From the NCBI RefSeq assembly GCF_018383585.1, contig NZ_JAHAMK010000007.1:89680-153679 (forward strand): a stretch of 64,000 nt of DNA. Direction: 5' to 3'. The position numbers and the translations under genes were made by a program. Below, piece after piece: positions 44,019 through 53,453 of this stretch (its first letter is position 1; the number at the start of each line of letters is the position of its first letter). The DNA comes from Microvirga sp. 3-52. Its GTDB lineage: Bacteria; Pseudomonadota; Alphaproteobacteria; Rhizobiales; Beijerinckiaceae. The notes below the pieces were generated by a model. The model did not search any database, was not told the DNA's origin, and was given only the letters and a program-made list of their open reading frames with translations.

Positions 44019-44170
44019 CCGCGCCAAATAGCTCGCTATAAAACAGTCGAGTATCGGAACTCACCCACCAATTGGTTTATCTTGGGATCCGACGCGCCAG
44101 TGTTATCGCGTAAAGTGCTGCACCCGGCATGGCGTCGATCAACCTCCTTCAGACGTACAGGATTTTAAGC

Positions 44171-44596
44171 TTACCGCTGTTCGTTTTTCTTAGAGATCCC
44201 GGCGCTCAAACGCGTCCGGATCTCTCCGACGATGATGCTGAGCTCCCGTTGCAGCCGGTTAAGCCGTGAGAGCAACTCTCCGTCCGGCATCCCTGTCGGA
44301 TTCGGGCGGGATTCTCCGTTGGCCACAGGATGCGTCATGCTGCGCAACTCCTCCAATGTCGTCGGGCCTATATTGGGGACGGTCAGCCACTGGGCATCTG
44401 AAATGCTGGCAACTTCACGGATGGTGGGGCACCGACCCTGAAATTCCGCCAGAATAGCTCCTCGAACACGTCCGGAGCATTTCTCGATTGGAAATGGATC
44501 GTCCAAACCCATCTCGCGCCCTCGCATACCAATCAGTGAGATACCGTCAATCAACGCCCGAACCGCCTTGGAACTTAGCTTTGTAGGTCCCTCCAT
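44171..44596 (-). CDS. Hypothetical protein with RNA polymerase alpha-CTD-like helix-hairpin-helix
   Basis: 141 residues. Residues about 57-88 (TIREVASISDAQWLTVPNIGPTTLEELRSM) resemble the C-terminal domain of the RNA polymerase alpha subunit, where the 'LxxxsdxxLLxixNxGxkSLxEl' segment binds UP-element DNA. The C-terminal ~30 residues form an apparent coiled coil (ELLSRLNRLQRELSIIVGEIRTRL). No other domain. It might contact promoter DNA or activators in place of alpha; that is inference from motif similarity. Confidence 0.65.
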   Translation of the reverse strand: MEGPTKLSSKAVRALIDGISLIGMRGREMGLDDPFPIEKCSGRVRGAILAEFQGRCPTIREVASISDAQWLTVPNIGPTTLEELRSMTHPVANGESRPNPTGMPDGELLSRLNRLQRELSIIVGEIRTRLSAGISKKNEQR

Positions 44597-44931
44597 GCGT
44601 AGCGACTATATGGAGAAAAGAGCAGACGACCTTAAGGAGATGCCGGCATGCGTTAGGAGTAGCCAAATTGATATCACCTAAGCCTTTGCAGCTTTTGCAT
44701 TTATGCCCAAACCTTAATGGCCGAGCTTTTCTGTCTGGCCGGGTGCCAAAGCACCCGTGGCAGCAGGACGGAGCTTTCCCGCCGCCGCGTCTTCGAAACG
44801 GACCGTCCAAGGTGATTTTCTGAAGATTATTCCGCTACATGGTCATTATTAGCCGGCAACCTTATTGCGATCGCACCGATTGGTGAGTAAGCAAGAGGAT
44901 TGTGCCGCACTTCTCGAATCCAGAGGACTGA
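44597..44931. other. Upstream region of the Na/Pi cotransporter, no gene seen
   Basis: 335 bases. CGGGTGC (44740-44746) and GCACCCG (44751-44757) form a perfect 7-bp stem with a 4-base loop. A Cys-containing minus-strand frame here (44547-44810) overlaps the alpha-CTD-like gene and is not convincing. No PHO-box-like pair of repeats was spotted. Confidence 0.4.
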
Positions 44932-46575
44932 ATGTCTGCTACCTCCGTCTTGATCCACCTTTTCGGTGAGATTGCCCTGCTTCTATGGGGCATCAACATG
45001 GTCAATAGCGGGGTTCAACGCGCTTTCGGGAGCGATCTGCGCTGGATTCTCGGGGTCGCGCTGAGGACGCGTCTGCAAGCCTTTCTCGCCGGCGTCGGTG
45101 TGACAACGGTCCTGCAAAGCAGTACGGCGACGGCATTGATGGTGGCATCCTTCACGGCCGGAGGGGCGGTCGACATCGTTCCCGCCCTGGCCGTGATGCT
45201 CGGGGCGAATGTAGGCACGACGCTTATCGTGCAGGTGCTCTCGTTCGACGTGTCTCTGATCTTCCCGGCACTGATCTTCGGCGGCTTCGTTGCCTACCGG
45301 CGAGGAAGAACAAGCCGGATCAAGGATCTTGGGCGAGTGACCATCGGCCTCGGACTGATGTTGCTGTCGCTTCATCTTCTGAGCGAAACGATCAGGCCCA
45401 TCGAATCCTCGAAGGTTATCAAGGACCTCCTGGCCGTCATTGCGCCCGATCCGCTAATCATGGTGCTTCTGTCGGCAATCTTTGCATGGCTTGCCCATTC
45501 CAGCGTTGCCGCGTTGCTGTTCATCATGTCCCTCGCAGGCGCCGGCGTGATCGATGCCCACTCGGCGCTCGTAATGGTGCTGGGAGCCAATCTCGGTAGC
45601 TCGCTCAATCCCTTGCTGGAGGGCACCAGTGGCGATCCCGTCAAACTGCGTGTTCCCTTCGGTAATTTCGCCATGCGGGTTATCGGTTGCCTCGTGGCAT
45701 TGCCGCTGATTGACCCGATCCTCTCGGCAATGTCGATCTTCGACCCGCATCCGGAACGCTTGGCGGCAAATTTCCACACGCTGTTCAACGTCATGGTCGC
45801 CGCGATCTTCATCCTGCCGCTGCCCTGGATCGCGCAGTTCCTGCTCAAATTCTTTCCGGAAAAGCTGCGCAGCTCCGATCCAGGCGCACCGCAATATCTC
45901 GATAAGGATGCCCTCGATACGCCCTCCGTTGCCCTCTCCAACGCCGCCCGTGAGGTCCTGCGCATGGTCGACACGGTTGAATCCATGCTGCGGAGCTCTC
46001 AGGACCTGTTCCGAGAGGACGATATCAGCCGGGTCGACCAGGTGAGCCGCACCGACGATGTGTTGGACCGGCTTTTCAGCGCGATCCGTCGCTATCTGAG
46101 CTCGATCAACCATGAATCCCTGAGCGAAGGGGAGGCGAAACGTCTGTCCGACATCCTCGCCTTTGCCATCAACCTGGAGCATGTGGGCGACATCATCGAC
46201 AAAAACCTGATGGAATTGGCCGCCAAGCGCATCAAGAACCACCTGCGCCTGCCGAAGGACAGCCTGGAAGACATCACCAGCATGCATGCGAAACTCCTGG
46301 AGCATCTGCAGCTTGCCGCCTCCGTGCTCATGTTCCAGGATCTCGGTTCCGCCCGCAGGCTCGTGTCCGAGAAGGAGCGGTTCCGCGATCTCGAACGCGC
46401 GGTCGCCCAGAAGCATCTGGATCAGCTTCGATCCGGCAGGGCGGCGGGCGATACGAGCACGCTTCAGCTCGACATCGTGCGGGATCTCAAGCGTATCGAG
46501 GCCCATATCGCCTCGACCGGGCATTCGCTCCTCGAACAGAGCGGAGAGCTCAAGCCGAGCCGCCTGACGTCCTGA
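44932..46575 (+). CDS. Na/Pi cotransporter family protein with PhoU-like C terminus
   Basis: 547 residues. The first ~310 contain the inverted repeat typical of NptA/SLC34-type transporters, with TTVLQSSTATALMVASFTAGG and a matching LAHSSVAALLFIMSLAGAG segment. The last ~220 residues form a PhoU-like helical domain (EVLRMVDTVESMLRSSQDLF, AFAINLEHVGDIIDKNLMELAAK). It should import or balance phosphate using sodium; direction and control by PhoU are inferred. Confidence 0.9.
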   Translation: MSATSVLIHLFGEIALLLWGINMVNSGVQRAFGSDLRWILGVALRTRLQAFLAGVGVTTVLQSSTATALMVASFTAGGAVDIVPALAVMLGANVGTTLIVQVLSFDVSLIFPALIFGGFVAYRRGRTSRIKDLGRVTIGLGLMLLSLHLLSETIRPIESSKVIKDLLAVIAPDPLIMVLLSAIFAWLAHSSVAALLFIMSLAGAGVIDAHSALVMVLGANLGSSLNPLLEGTSGDPVKLRVPFGNFAMRVIGCLVALPLIDPILSAMSIFDPHPERLAANFHTLFNVMVAAIFILPLPWIAQFLLKFFPEKLRSSDPGAPQYLDKDALDTPSVALSNAAREVLRMVDTVESMLRSSQDLFREDDISRVDQVSRTDDVLDRLFSAIRRYLSSINHESLSEGEAKRLSDILAFAINLEHVGDIIDKNLMELAAKRIKNHLRLPKDSLEDITSMHAKLLEHLQLAASVLMFQDLGSARRLVSEKERFRDLERAVAQKHLDQLRSGRAAGDTSTLQLDIVRDLKRIEAHIASTGHSLLEQSGELKPSRLTS

Positions 46576-46583
46576 ACGCCGGG

Positions 46584-46784
46584 CTACTTCTCGTCTTTCA
46601 GGAGGCGCCAATCCATATAGCGGATCGGTTCGGGAAGGCCGATGTCGCGCCTCTCGTGATCTGAAAGATGGCTCAAGTCGGAGATGATCGGCGCTTTTCT
46701 CCGGAAAACAGGCCGGAACCAGAGCTTCACCTGCAGCCAAGCGCTCTCGACGCCGCGAAGGCGGCGGGCATCTTCGTATCTCAT
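46584..46784 (-). CDS. DUF1127 family protein
   Basis: 66 residues. The C-terminal part LSHLSDHERRDIGLPEP carries the DUF1127 core (LxxLsdxxLrDIGL). Small DUF1127 proteins are common in alphaproteobacteria, and some bind RNA or influence phosphate and nitrogen responses; a specific role is not known here. Convergent with the Na/Pi cotransporter gene, nine bases between stops. Confidence 0.75.
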   Translation of the reverse strand: MRYEDARRLRGVESAWLQVKLWFRPVFRRKAPIISDLSHLSDHERRDIGLPEPIRYMDWRLLKDEK

Positions 46785-46911
46785 GACAGCCTACCGTGGT
46801 TGTTTGCCTGGGCCTCGAGGCCCTCGCTGATGAGATTGAAGATGCGCCTGCCGAGGGAGCTTGACAAAGCAAATGCCAATGGGCTGGCATAAGGCAGCCT
46901 TATGGATCCCT

Positions 46912-47844
46912 ATGTCTAAGCTGCCGTCAAAACTGCCCCCAATGAGTGCCGTCAGAGTCTTCGAGGCGGCAGCTCGCCATCAGAGCTTTACCCGCGCAGC
47001 CGAGGAACTCGGCATGACGCAGGCCGCAGTGAGTTACCAGATCAAGATCCTCGAGGACCGAGTCGGGGCACCGCTGTTCATCCGCTTGCCTCGCCAAGTG
47101 AGGCTTACAGCGAAGGGGCGCCAACTTGCCCCGGCTGTGACGGAAGCTTTCGAGGCTTTGCGGAATGCGTTCGAAGGCGTCGAGGAGATGGTCCAGACGG
47201 TTCTGTCGATTACCACCCTTTCGACCTTCGCATCCAACTGGCTTGTGCCGCGTTTGGGGCGCTTCCGGCAGCTTCATCCGAACGTTGCCGTTCAGATCGC
47301 CGTCGCGACGGAAATCGTGGAGTTTACACAAAGTGAGTTCGACATGGGTATCCGGAGCGGCACGGGCGACTGGCCGGGTCTTGAGACGCATGTTCTGTTT
47401 CCCAACCAGTTCATCCCCGTTTGCAGCCCGGAACTCCTCCGAGGGGTGGAAGTGCAGGAACCTATCGACATTCTCAAACTTCCGCTCATCTCACCGAGCG
47501 ATCCCTGGTGGCAGGATTGGTTCGCTGCGGCGGGGGTGAAAAATGTCGATCTCTCCCGGCGTCCGGACAATTCGCTCGGGGTGCAGCAGTTCGAAGGCAT
47601 GGCTGCCATCGCCGGCCAGGGAGTGGCGCTCATCAACCCCTTCTTCTTCCCTGACGACTTGGCGTCCGGACGTCTCGTAAAGCCCTTCGATCTGCTGGCC
47701 ACAACGGATCGGAGCTATTGGCTGGTCTATCCGAAGGCCCGTAGACGATCCGCCAAGATCGAAGCCTTCCGGGACTGGGTGTTGAGCGAGGTGGCAGGGG
47801 ACAGCGAGCGGACCGTCGCGGCTCATGTGAAAACCGCGACCTGA
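46912..47844 (+). CDS. LysR-family regulator, GcvA-like
   Basis: 310 residues from ATG 46912. N-terminal HTH (SAVRVFEAAARHQSFTRAAEELGMTQAAVSYQIKILEDRVG) is followed by a periplasmic-binding-like effector domain. The PPMSAVRVFEAAARHQSF opening is characteristic of the GcvA subgroup that acts on amino-acid or beta-lactamase genes. The divergent neighbour is the DUF1127 gene; no obvious metabolic target is adjacent. The frame is open upstream to 46861, but 46912 is where similarity begins. Confidence 0.88.
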   Translation: MSKLPSKLPPMSAVRVFEAAARHQSFTRAAEELGMTQAAVSYQIKILEDRVGAPLFIRLPRQVRLTAKGRQLAPAVTEAFEALRNAFEGVEEMVQTVLSITTLSTFASNWLVPRLGRFRQLHPNVAVQIAVATEIVEFTQSEFDMGIRSGTGDWPGLETHVLFPNQFIPVCSPELLRGVEVQEPIDILKLPLISPSDPWWQDWFAAAGVKNVDLSRRPDNSLGVQQFEGMAAIAGQGVALINPFFFPDDLASGRLVKPFDLLATTDRSYWLVYPKARRRSAKIEAFRDWVLSEVAGDSERTVAAHVKTAT

Positions 47845-47870
47845 AAGTCTAGCCGGGAATTCATCCGTCT

Positions 47871-47961
47871 CGTCATCACCGGGCTCGTCCCGGTGATCTC
47901 GATCGGAAAGGCACGGCGCCTCACCGGATCGGGATGGCCGGCACGAGACCGGCCATGACGA
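47871..47961 (+). repeat. Dispersed double-hairpin repeat, copy 1
   Basis: Two hairpins. The first is ATCACCGGG (47875-47883) with CCCGGTGAT (47889-47897). The second is ATGGCCGG (47934-47941) with CCGGCCAT (47949-47956). Element ends read CGTCATCACC and GGCCATGACGAC. Copies lie at 58304-58363 and, inverted, at 62169-62261. It lies between the LysR gene and opgH, both ending here, so it may also help transcription stop. Confidence 0.75.
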
Positions 47962-48039
47962 CAGGATGTATGGTCTGCAAGGCTGTAAACTCTTACTTCC
48001 TGGTCTCGGCCAGACCCCGAGGTTCCAGGTTCGAGAGAA

Positions 48040-50235
48040 TTATTCAGCCGCCTGAGCCTCAGGGGGCTTGGCTTTCAGATGGACGAGCATGTCGATGAGC
48101 GCCCGGTCGTGGAGAACGACCATGCGTTCCTTGTTGTGCAGCCAGCTGATCGCATCCTCGATGGTCTCGGCATCGACGAGTTTGGCTTCCGCCAGAGCCC
48201 GTTCCGTCTCGATGACGCCGCGTTTGCGAGGCTGGGCGGACGGAAGCATCTCGATATGGCGCTCCCTCAGGTTCGCATCCGCATAGATGGCCCGGAGACT
48301 GTCGGCATCGTCGAACCCGAACGTAACGTTGCGGGCCTGCAACTCGTTGGCGCGTGTGGCAATCGCCGGTGGCCGATACTCCTCGGGGGTCCGCAGAAGT
48401 CCCAGCCGTTTCAGCGCAAGGCCGGCACCGAGCTGGCCGCTGAGCCATGAGAGAGGAATGGCAAGCAGTAGGCCGATGATCGTAGGAGACATCCACAGGA
48501 ACAGGGACGTGGCTATCATGAAGGCCGAGATGCCAGCCAAGGCGCCGAGAACCGTATGAGCCCGATGGCGACGGACGATGTCCTTGAAAGGAATGGACCC
48601 GTCGTCGCGGCGCTGCGGCTGCCAGCCCGTGTCGCGTCCGAGGAGGATCTGGAAGACGGAGCCCGACTGGATGAGCATCAGGATCGGCGCCAGCAGCGCC
48701 GAGAGGATCATCTCGATCGTGGACGAGATGATCAGGCGGATGCCACCTCCCGAGGCTCGTCGGTCTTCGCCTCGAATGAGCATGAGCAGAAGCCCGAAGA
48801 CCTTCGGCGCCAGCAGGATGCCCATCGTCATTGCGAAGAGCGCCAGGGCTCGCTCGGGATCGAACCGGGGCCAGATCGGGTAGAGCCGGAAGTCGCGGGC
48901 GAAATACTCGGGCCGTATGTAAGTCGTCTGCAGAACGAGGGCGATACCGACGATCAGCTGGAACAGCCAGAACGGCGAGGCCAGATAGGACATGATGCCG
49001 GTGGCGAAGTGCTGCCGTGTCGGGAGCTTCAGGCCCTTGGCCGCAATGACTCGCGTGTGCTGGAGATTGCCCTGGCACCAGCGCCGATCCCGGGCTGAGA
49101 GATCGATGAGGGAGGGCGGGCTCTCCTCGTATGATCCTTGCAGATCCGCCAGCATATAGACGGACCAGCCGGCACGGCGCAGCAGCGCCGCCTCGACGAA
49201 GTCATGGCTCAGAATATGGCCGCCGAACGGAGGTTTGCCCTTCAGATCAGGCAGGCCGCCATGGTCCGCGAAGGCCTTGGTGCGAATGATCGCGTTGTGA
49301 CCCCAATAGTTCCCGTCGCGTCCCATCCAGACCGCGAGGCCCATGGCAATGACCGGACCGGTGACGCGGGCGGCATATTGCTGAAGGCGGGCAAAGAGCG
49401 TGTTGCGGTTGATGATGAGAGGCAGTGACTGGATGATGCCGGCATCGGGATCGGCTTCCATGGCGGCTGCGAGGCGCACGATGCATTCGCCGGTCATGAG
49501 GCTGTCGGCATCGAGCACGAGCATATGCTCGTAATGCCCGCCCCAGCGCGACACGAAGTCGGCGATGTTTCCGGCTTTGCGGTGATGGTTCTTCTGCCGG
49601 TGGCGATAATAGAACCGCGCTCCAGGACCCAGACGCTCCCTCAAGGCAAGGAATGCACGCTCTTCGGCCACCCAGGCGTCGGGGTGCGTCGTGTCCGAGA
49701 GAATGAAATAATCGAAATGGTCGCCAAGGCCCGTCGCCTGAACCGATTCATAGATCGCCTCAAAGGCGGCATAGGTGCGATCAGTCTGCTCGTTGTAGAC
49801 CGGCATGACGATGGCGGTGCGCTGCTGCAGCGAGGAGGGCACAGGCCCCCGGTGTCCGGGGCGTCTCAGCAGGGCGAAGAAGCCCAAGAGAGCGCTGGTG
49901 AACGCGATCGCAATCCAGGAGAAGTTCACTGTGAACAACGCAACGAGCACCCACTGGAGTGCAGTCGTGCGGCTGACCGACACGACCTGGTACATCTCGT
50001 AGGTGCCGTAGGCCGTCAGCAGCAATCCGCCCCCGAAAACGAACAGGCGAGACAGCCAGATCCCCAGCTTGGGATGCTGCAGAAGCGGCTTGCGCTCCTC
50101 CGATTCCGACCAGCGCCGGAGCGACTGGGTCGGCATATCGAGGCGCTTTTCAGGGGGCATAGCCGGTGCGGGCCGCTCCAGAGCAGCCACATTCGGGTTT
50201 GAGTCGGGACTTACGGTGTCCAACGATAAAGCCAT
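48040..50235 (-). CDS. opgH: Glucan biosynthesis glucosyltransferase H
   Basis: 731 residues. Multi-pass inner-membrane family GT2 enzyme: DxD region MLVLDADSLMTGECIV, later acidic ILSHDFVEAALLRRAG, and Q-x-x-RW in DRRWCQGNLQH. It builds the linear beta-1,2-glucan backbone of osmoregulated periplasmic glucans from UDP-glucose. Its start overlaps the 3' end of the glucan-processing gene by about 25 bases, so the two are coupled. N-terminal ~50 residues and the last ~100 are cytosolic. Confidence 0.93.
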   Translation of the reverse strand: MALSLDTVSPDSNPNVAALERPAPAMPPEKRLDMPTQSLRRWSESEERKPLLQHPKLGIWLSRLFVFGGGLLLTAYGTYEMYQVVSVSRTTALQWVLVALFTVNFSWIAIAFTSALLGFFALLRRPGHRGPVPSSLQQRTAIVMPVYNEQTDRTYAAFEAIYESVQATGLGDHFDYFILSDTTHPDAWVAEERAFLALRERLGPGARFYYRHRQKNHHRKAGNIADFVSRWGGHYEHMLVLDADSLMTGECIVRLAAAMEADPDAGIIQSLPLIINRNTLFARLQQYAARVTGPVIAMGLAVWMGRDGNYWGHNAIIRTKAFADHGGLPDLKGKPPFGGHILSHDFVEAALLRRAGWSVYMLADLQGSYEESPPSLIDLSARDRRWCQGNLQHTRVIAAKGLKLPTRQHFATGIMSYLASPFWLFQLIVGIALVLQTTYIRPEYFARDFRLYPIWPRFDPERALALFAMTMGILLAPKVFGLLLMLIRGEDRRASGGGIRLIISSTIEMILSALLAPILMLIQSGSVFQILLGRDTGWQPQRRDDGSIPFKDIVRRHRAHTVLGALAGISAFMIATSLFLWMSPTIIGLLLAIPLSWLSGQLGAGLALKRLGLLRTPEEYRPPAIATRANELQARNVTFGFDDADSLRAIYADANLRERHIEMLPSAQPRKRGVIETERALAEAKLVDAETIEDAISWLHNKERMVVLHDRALIDMLVHLKAKPPEAQAAE

Positions 50236-51782
50236 GTCTCGCTAATCGGTTTCCCGCCTGCTTCAAGGATCAGGCGCATCTCACACGCGTTTTCGTTGCC
50301 CGGGTCAAGCTCGAACGCAACTCGTACCGTCTTTCGCTCCGGATATGGCAAAAGTTTGAGGTTCTGGAACGTCCCAGGGCCAACGGTTAGGACCGATTTA
50401 AGGTCCGCCGGTAAATTGTCACCTAGCGCATCGCCGGAAAAGTCGACCGTGAATCGCCGCCTTCGGCCGCCGCCGCCACGGCCGGATCGTGTGGCCGATA
50501 CCGTTGCGAGCGGCGGACGCTCGGGCGAGTTCCATCCCCAGTACTGCCGGTACGCAACGGCAACCTCGGATCCGGCCGCCATCGGCGCCTTCGGACGCCA
50601 GTAGGTGAGAATGTTATCGTTGATTTCGGCGTCGGTCGGGATCTCGAGCAGCTGTACGCTGCCCTGGCCCCAATCGCCGAGCGGCTCGATCCAGAGGCTC
50701 GGACGGCGCTCGAAGCGCTGGTCGTCGTCCTGAAATGCATCATAGGAACGTTCCCGCTGCAGCAGGCCGAATCCACGCGGAGAACTGTCGACGAAAGCCG
50801 AAATCTGAAGCGTTTCGGGATTGTGCAGCGGGCGCCACAGCCATTCGCCCGAGCCGTTCAGCATCTGAAGACCCGAGGATTCGTAGACAGCCGGTCTGAT
50901 ATCGTCCGAGTTCAGGAGATCGTTCGGTCCATAGAGGTAAGTCGACGCAATGCCGCCCAATCCCACATGCTCCAAGTTGACGCGTGGGAAGAGGGTCATT
51001 TCCACATCGACGATGGTCATATCGCCAGGGCGGAACGTCATGCGCACCGCACCGGTGGTCGATTCCGAATCGAGCACGCCATGGACGGTGATGGTGTTGC
51101 TGCCAACCGCGGGGCGCTCGAGCCAGAAAGCACGGAAGACGGGAAATTCCTCGCCACGCGCTTCAGCGGGCCGCAGGGTTAGCGCCCTCGCGATAGCTCC
51201 GTAAGTCTGGCCGCGAGCGATCGCTCGGAAGAAGGTGCCGCCCTGAACGAAGGCGAAATCGAATGGCTTGCCGTTTCCGAGCTGTGCGATCAGCTTGAAG
51301 CCGGAATAACCGATATCCGGTATATTGTTCGGCAGCGCGATGCGGCCATAATCGAACTGAGAGGGGCTGAAGCCGATCCGGCGGATGGAACCATCCTCCA
51401 CGACGAAAAGGTCGACCGCGTCCCTGAAGACGAAGCCGCGATGGAGCGGCTCCACGGAAATACCACGGGCTTCCGTGCTCCAGATCGGCGGTTGGGTGTA
51501 CCGGATGGCGGAGTACTGCTCCTGATTCAGATTGGCAAAAACATCCGGGAGATCGTTGGGAGCTGCCACGTACGGCTTCTTCGAGAGCTGCCGTGCAATG
51601 TCGATCACAACTGCAGGATCGAACCGCTGATTCTCGCCCATCCTTCCCGAAATCGTCGCTTGGGGTGTTTGGGCTCGAACTGCTGGCGCGTAAGCCAGCC
51701 CGGCGACGGAGACGCCGATATAGGCCAGCAAGTCGCGCCGGCGAGGATGAAAGGGGGACGGGCCCCTTGGCGAAACCGGCAC
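50211..51782 (-). CDS. opgG: Periplasmic glucan biosynthesis protein (OpgG/OpgD family) with Tat-type signal
   Basis: About 523 residues from GTG 51782; the frame is open to 51893, and the exact start is uncertain because no strong ribosome-binding site is seen. The N terminus has HPRRRDLLAYIGVSVAGLAYAPAVRAQ, a twin-arginine signal, so the protein should be exported folded, as reported for E. coli OpgD. The mature part matches MdoG: FDFAFVQGGTFFRAIARGQTYGAIARALTL and FWLERPAVGSN. It shapes or branches periplasmic glucans with OpgH. Divergent from glmU, 180 bases between starts. Confidence 0.88.
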   Translation of the reverse strand: MPVSPRGPSPFHPRRRDLLAYIGVSVAGLAYAPAVRAQTPQATISGRMGENQRFDPAVVIDIARQLSKKPYVAAPNDLPDVFANLNQEQYSAIRYTQPPIWSTEARGISVEPLHRGFVFRDAVDLFVVEDGSIRRIGFSPSQFDYGRIALPNNIPDIGYSGFKLIAQLGNGKPFDFAFVQGGTFFRAIARGQTYGAIARALTLRPAEARGEEFPVFRAFWLERPAVGSNTITVHGVLDSESTTGAVRMTFRPGDMTIVDVEMTLFPRVNLEHVGLGGIASTYLYGPNDLLNSDDIRPAVYESSGLQMLNGSGEWLWRPLHNPETLQISAFVDSSPRGFGLLQRERSYDAFQDDDQRFERRPSLWIEPLGDWGQGSVQLLEIPTDAEINDNILTYWRPKAPMAAGSEVAVAYRQYWGWNSPERPPLATVSATRSGRGGGGRRRRFTVDFSGDALGDNLPADLKSVLTVGPGTFQNLKLLPYPERKTVRVAFELDPGNENACEMRLILEAGGKPISETWLYRWTP

Positions 51783-51966
51783 AGCGATACTCTTGTGTGA
51801 ACGAGGCTCTTCAGCCAGACAGTCGGAATGCCCTATACATATCGTCAATCGTGAGCATGAAGTAAACGAGGCCGGCGGCGGAAAGCGCCGCATTGCTCAT
51901 GAAATGATTGTCGAAATACCCCTTCTGATTTAGCTCCACGGCAAAGTGCCACCGGATTGAAACTGT

Positions 51967-53343
51967 ATGACCTCGATCGACTCCTTCAACACGCCGTCTT
52001 CCCGAAGCTGCCTCGCCATCGTACTGGCGGCTGGCGAGGGCACTCGGATGAAATCCGGCAAGCCCAAGGTCCTCCATCGGGTCGCCAACCGTTCCATGGT
52101 CGGACATGTGCTTGCGACCCTCACGAAGGCCGGTGCCACGAGCGTCGCGGCCGTCATCGGGCCGGACCGCGAGGATGTGGCTGACGAGGTTCGGAAGAAT
52201 TGTTCCGAGGCTCGGATCTTCGTTCAAAAGGACCGGCTCGGCACCGCCCATGCGGTCTTGAGCGCCCGGGAGGCTTTGAGTCAAGGCGCGGACGATGTGA
52301 TCATCGCCTTCGGTGACACGCCGCTCGTCCTGGCTGAGACCTTCGCCCAACTCCGGGCGCCGCTCGCGCAGGGGGCCGGCGTGGTCGCCATGGGCTTCGA
52401 GGCGAAGGATCCTACGGGTTATGGCCGTTTCATCACGTCGGGCGACGAGCTTCTTGCCATCCGCGAGCACAAGGACGCCAGTGCTGCCGAAAGGGAGATC
52501 AACCTCTGCAACGGCGGCCTCATGGCCATCCGCGGCGACCTGGCGCTGACGCTGCTTGATCGCGTCACAAGCGATAACGCCAAGGGCGAATACTATCTGA
52601 CGGATATCGTGGAGATCGCCCGGGGCCTCGGGTATCGGACAGCCATCGCCATCGTGCCTGAAGAGGAGGTGCACGGCGTCAATGATCGGGCGCAGCTGGC
52701 GGCGGCCGAACGTATGATCCAGGACCGCCTCCGCCAGGAGGCCATGTCATCCGGCGTGACCCTCATCGCTCCCGAAACGGTCTTCTTCAGCCATGATACC
52801 CGGCTCGGTCAGGATGTGGTGGTGGAACCCCATGTGGTTTTCGGCCCCGGTGTCGTCGTCGAGGAGGGGGCTGTCGTTCACAGCTTCAGCCATCTGGAGG
52901 GTACAAGGATCGCCTCAGGAGCGGGCGTCGGACCCTTCGCGCGCCTGCGCCCCGGCGCTTCGATCGGCCCGAAGGCCAAGGTCGGCAACTTCGTCGAGAT
53001 CAAGAACACGGAAGTCGGGGCCGGCGCCAAGGTGAGCCACCTGACCTACCTCGGCGACGCCAGCATCGGTGCCGAGGCGAATATCGGCGCGGGTACGATC
53101 ACCTGTAATTACGACGGATTCGGCAAGTACCGAACCGAGATCGGCGAGGGAGCCTTCATCGGCTCGAATTCCTCGCTCGTGGCCCCCATCACCATCGGCA
53201 AGGGCGCATTCGTTGGATCCGGCTCGGTTATTACGGACAATGTCCCCGATAACGCCTTGGGTCTCGGCCGCGGACGTCAGATCGTGAAGGAAGGCTGGGC
53301 CACCGAATTCCGGGAAAAAGCCCAGGCGGCCAGGAAGAAATAA
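51967..53343 (+). CDS. glmU: Bifunctional GlmU (UDP-GlcNAc pyrophosphorylase / glucosamine-1-P acetyltransferase)
   Basis: 458 residues. N-terminal uridyltransferase motif [18 protein letters not shown] (about 21-38), then the left-handed beta-helix acetyltransferase with hexapeptide repeats ([26 protein letters not shown]) and [28 protein letters not shown]. It makes UDP-GlcNAc for peptidoglycan and LPS from the GlcN-1-P derived from GlmS product. Upstream of glmS by 110 bases, same strand. Confidence 0.96.
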   Translation: MTSIDSFNTPSSRSCLAIVLAAGEGTRMKSGKPKVLHRVANRSMVGHVLATLTKAGATSVAAVIGPDREDVADEVRKNCSEARIFVQKDRLGTAHAVLSAREALSQGADDVIIAFGDTPLVLAETFAQLRAPLAQGAGVVAMGFEAKDPTGYGRFITSGDELLAIREHKDASAAEREINLCNGGLMAIRGDLALTLLDRVTSDNAKGEYYLTDIVEIARGLGYRTAIAIVPEEEVHGVNDRAQLAAAERMIQDRLRQEAMSSGVTLIAPETVFFSHDTRLGQDVVVEPHVVFGPGVVVEEGAVVHSFSHLEGTRIASGAGVGPFARLRPGASIGPKAKVGNFVEIKNTEVGAGAKVSHLTYLGDASIGAEANIGAGTITCNYDGFGKYRTEIGEGAFIGSNSSLVAPITIGKGAFVGSGSVITDNVPDNALGLGRGRQIVKEGWATEFREKAQAARKK

Positions 53344-53453
53344 GTGCTCGTGTCACAATAGGTTACGTAAGTTGATTCCGCCGTGAGGCTGGGCCTCTGT
53401 AAGAGAGGCATTAAGTGTAGCGCTGTCGAATTGTATAAGGGAAGTTCTGGGTA

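Noticed and set aside
44547..44810. 87-codon Cys-containing minus-strand open frame
   Set aside because: It overlaps the start of the alpha-CTD-like gene and lacks a family match or ribosome-binding site.
45454..46890. 478-codon open frame antisense to the Na/Pi cotransporter
   Set aside because: Overlaps a well-supported transporter gene and the DUF1127 gene; no domain.
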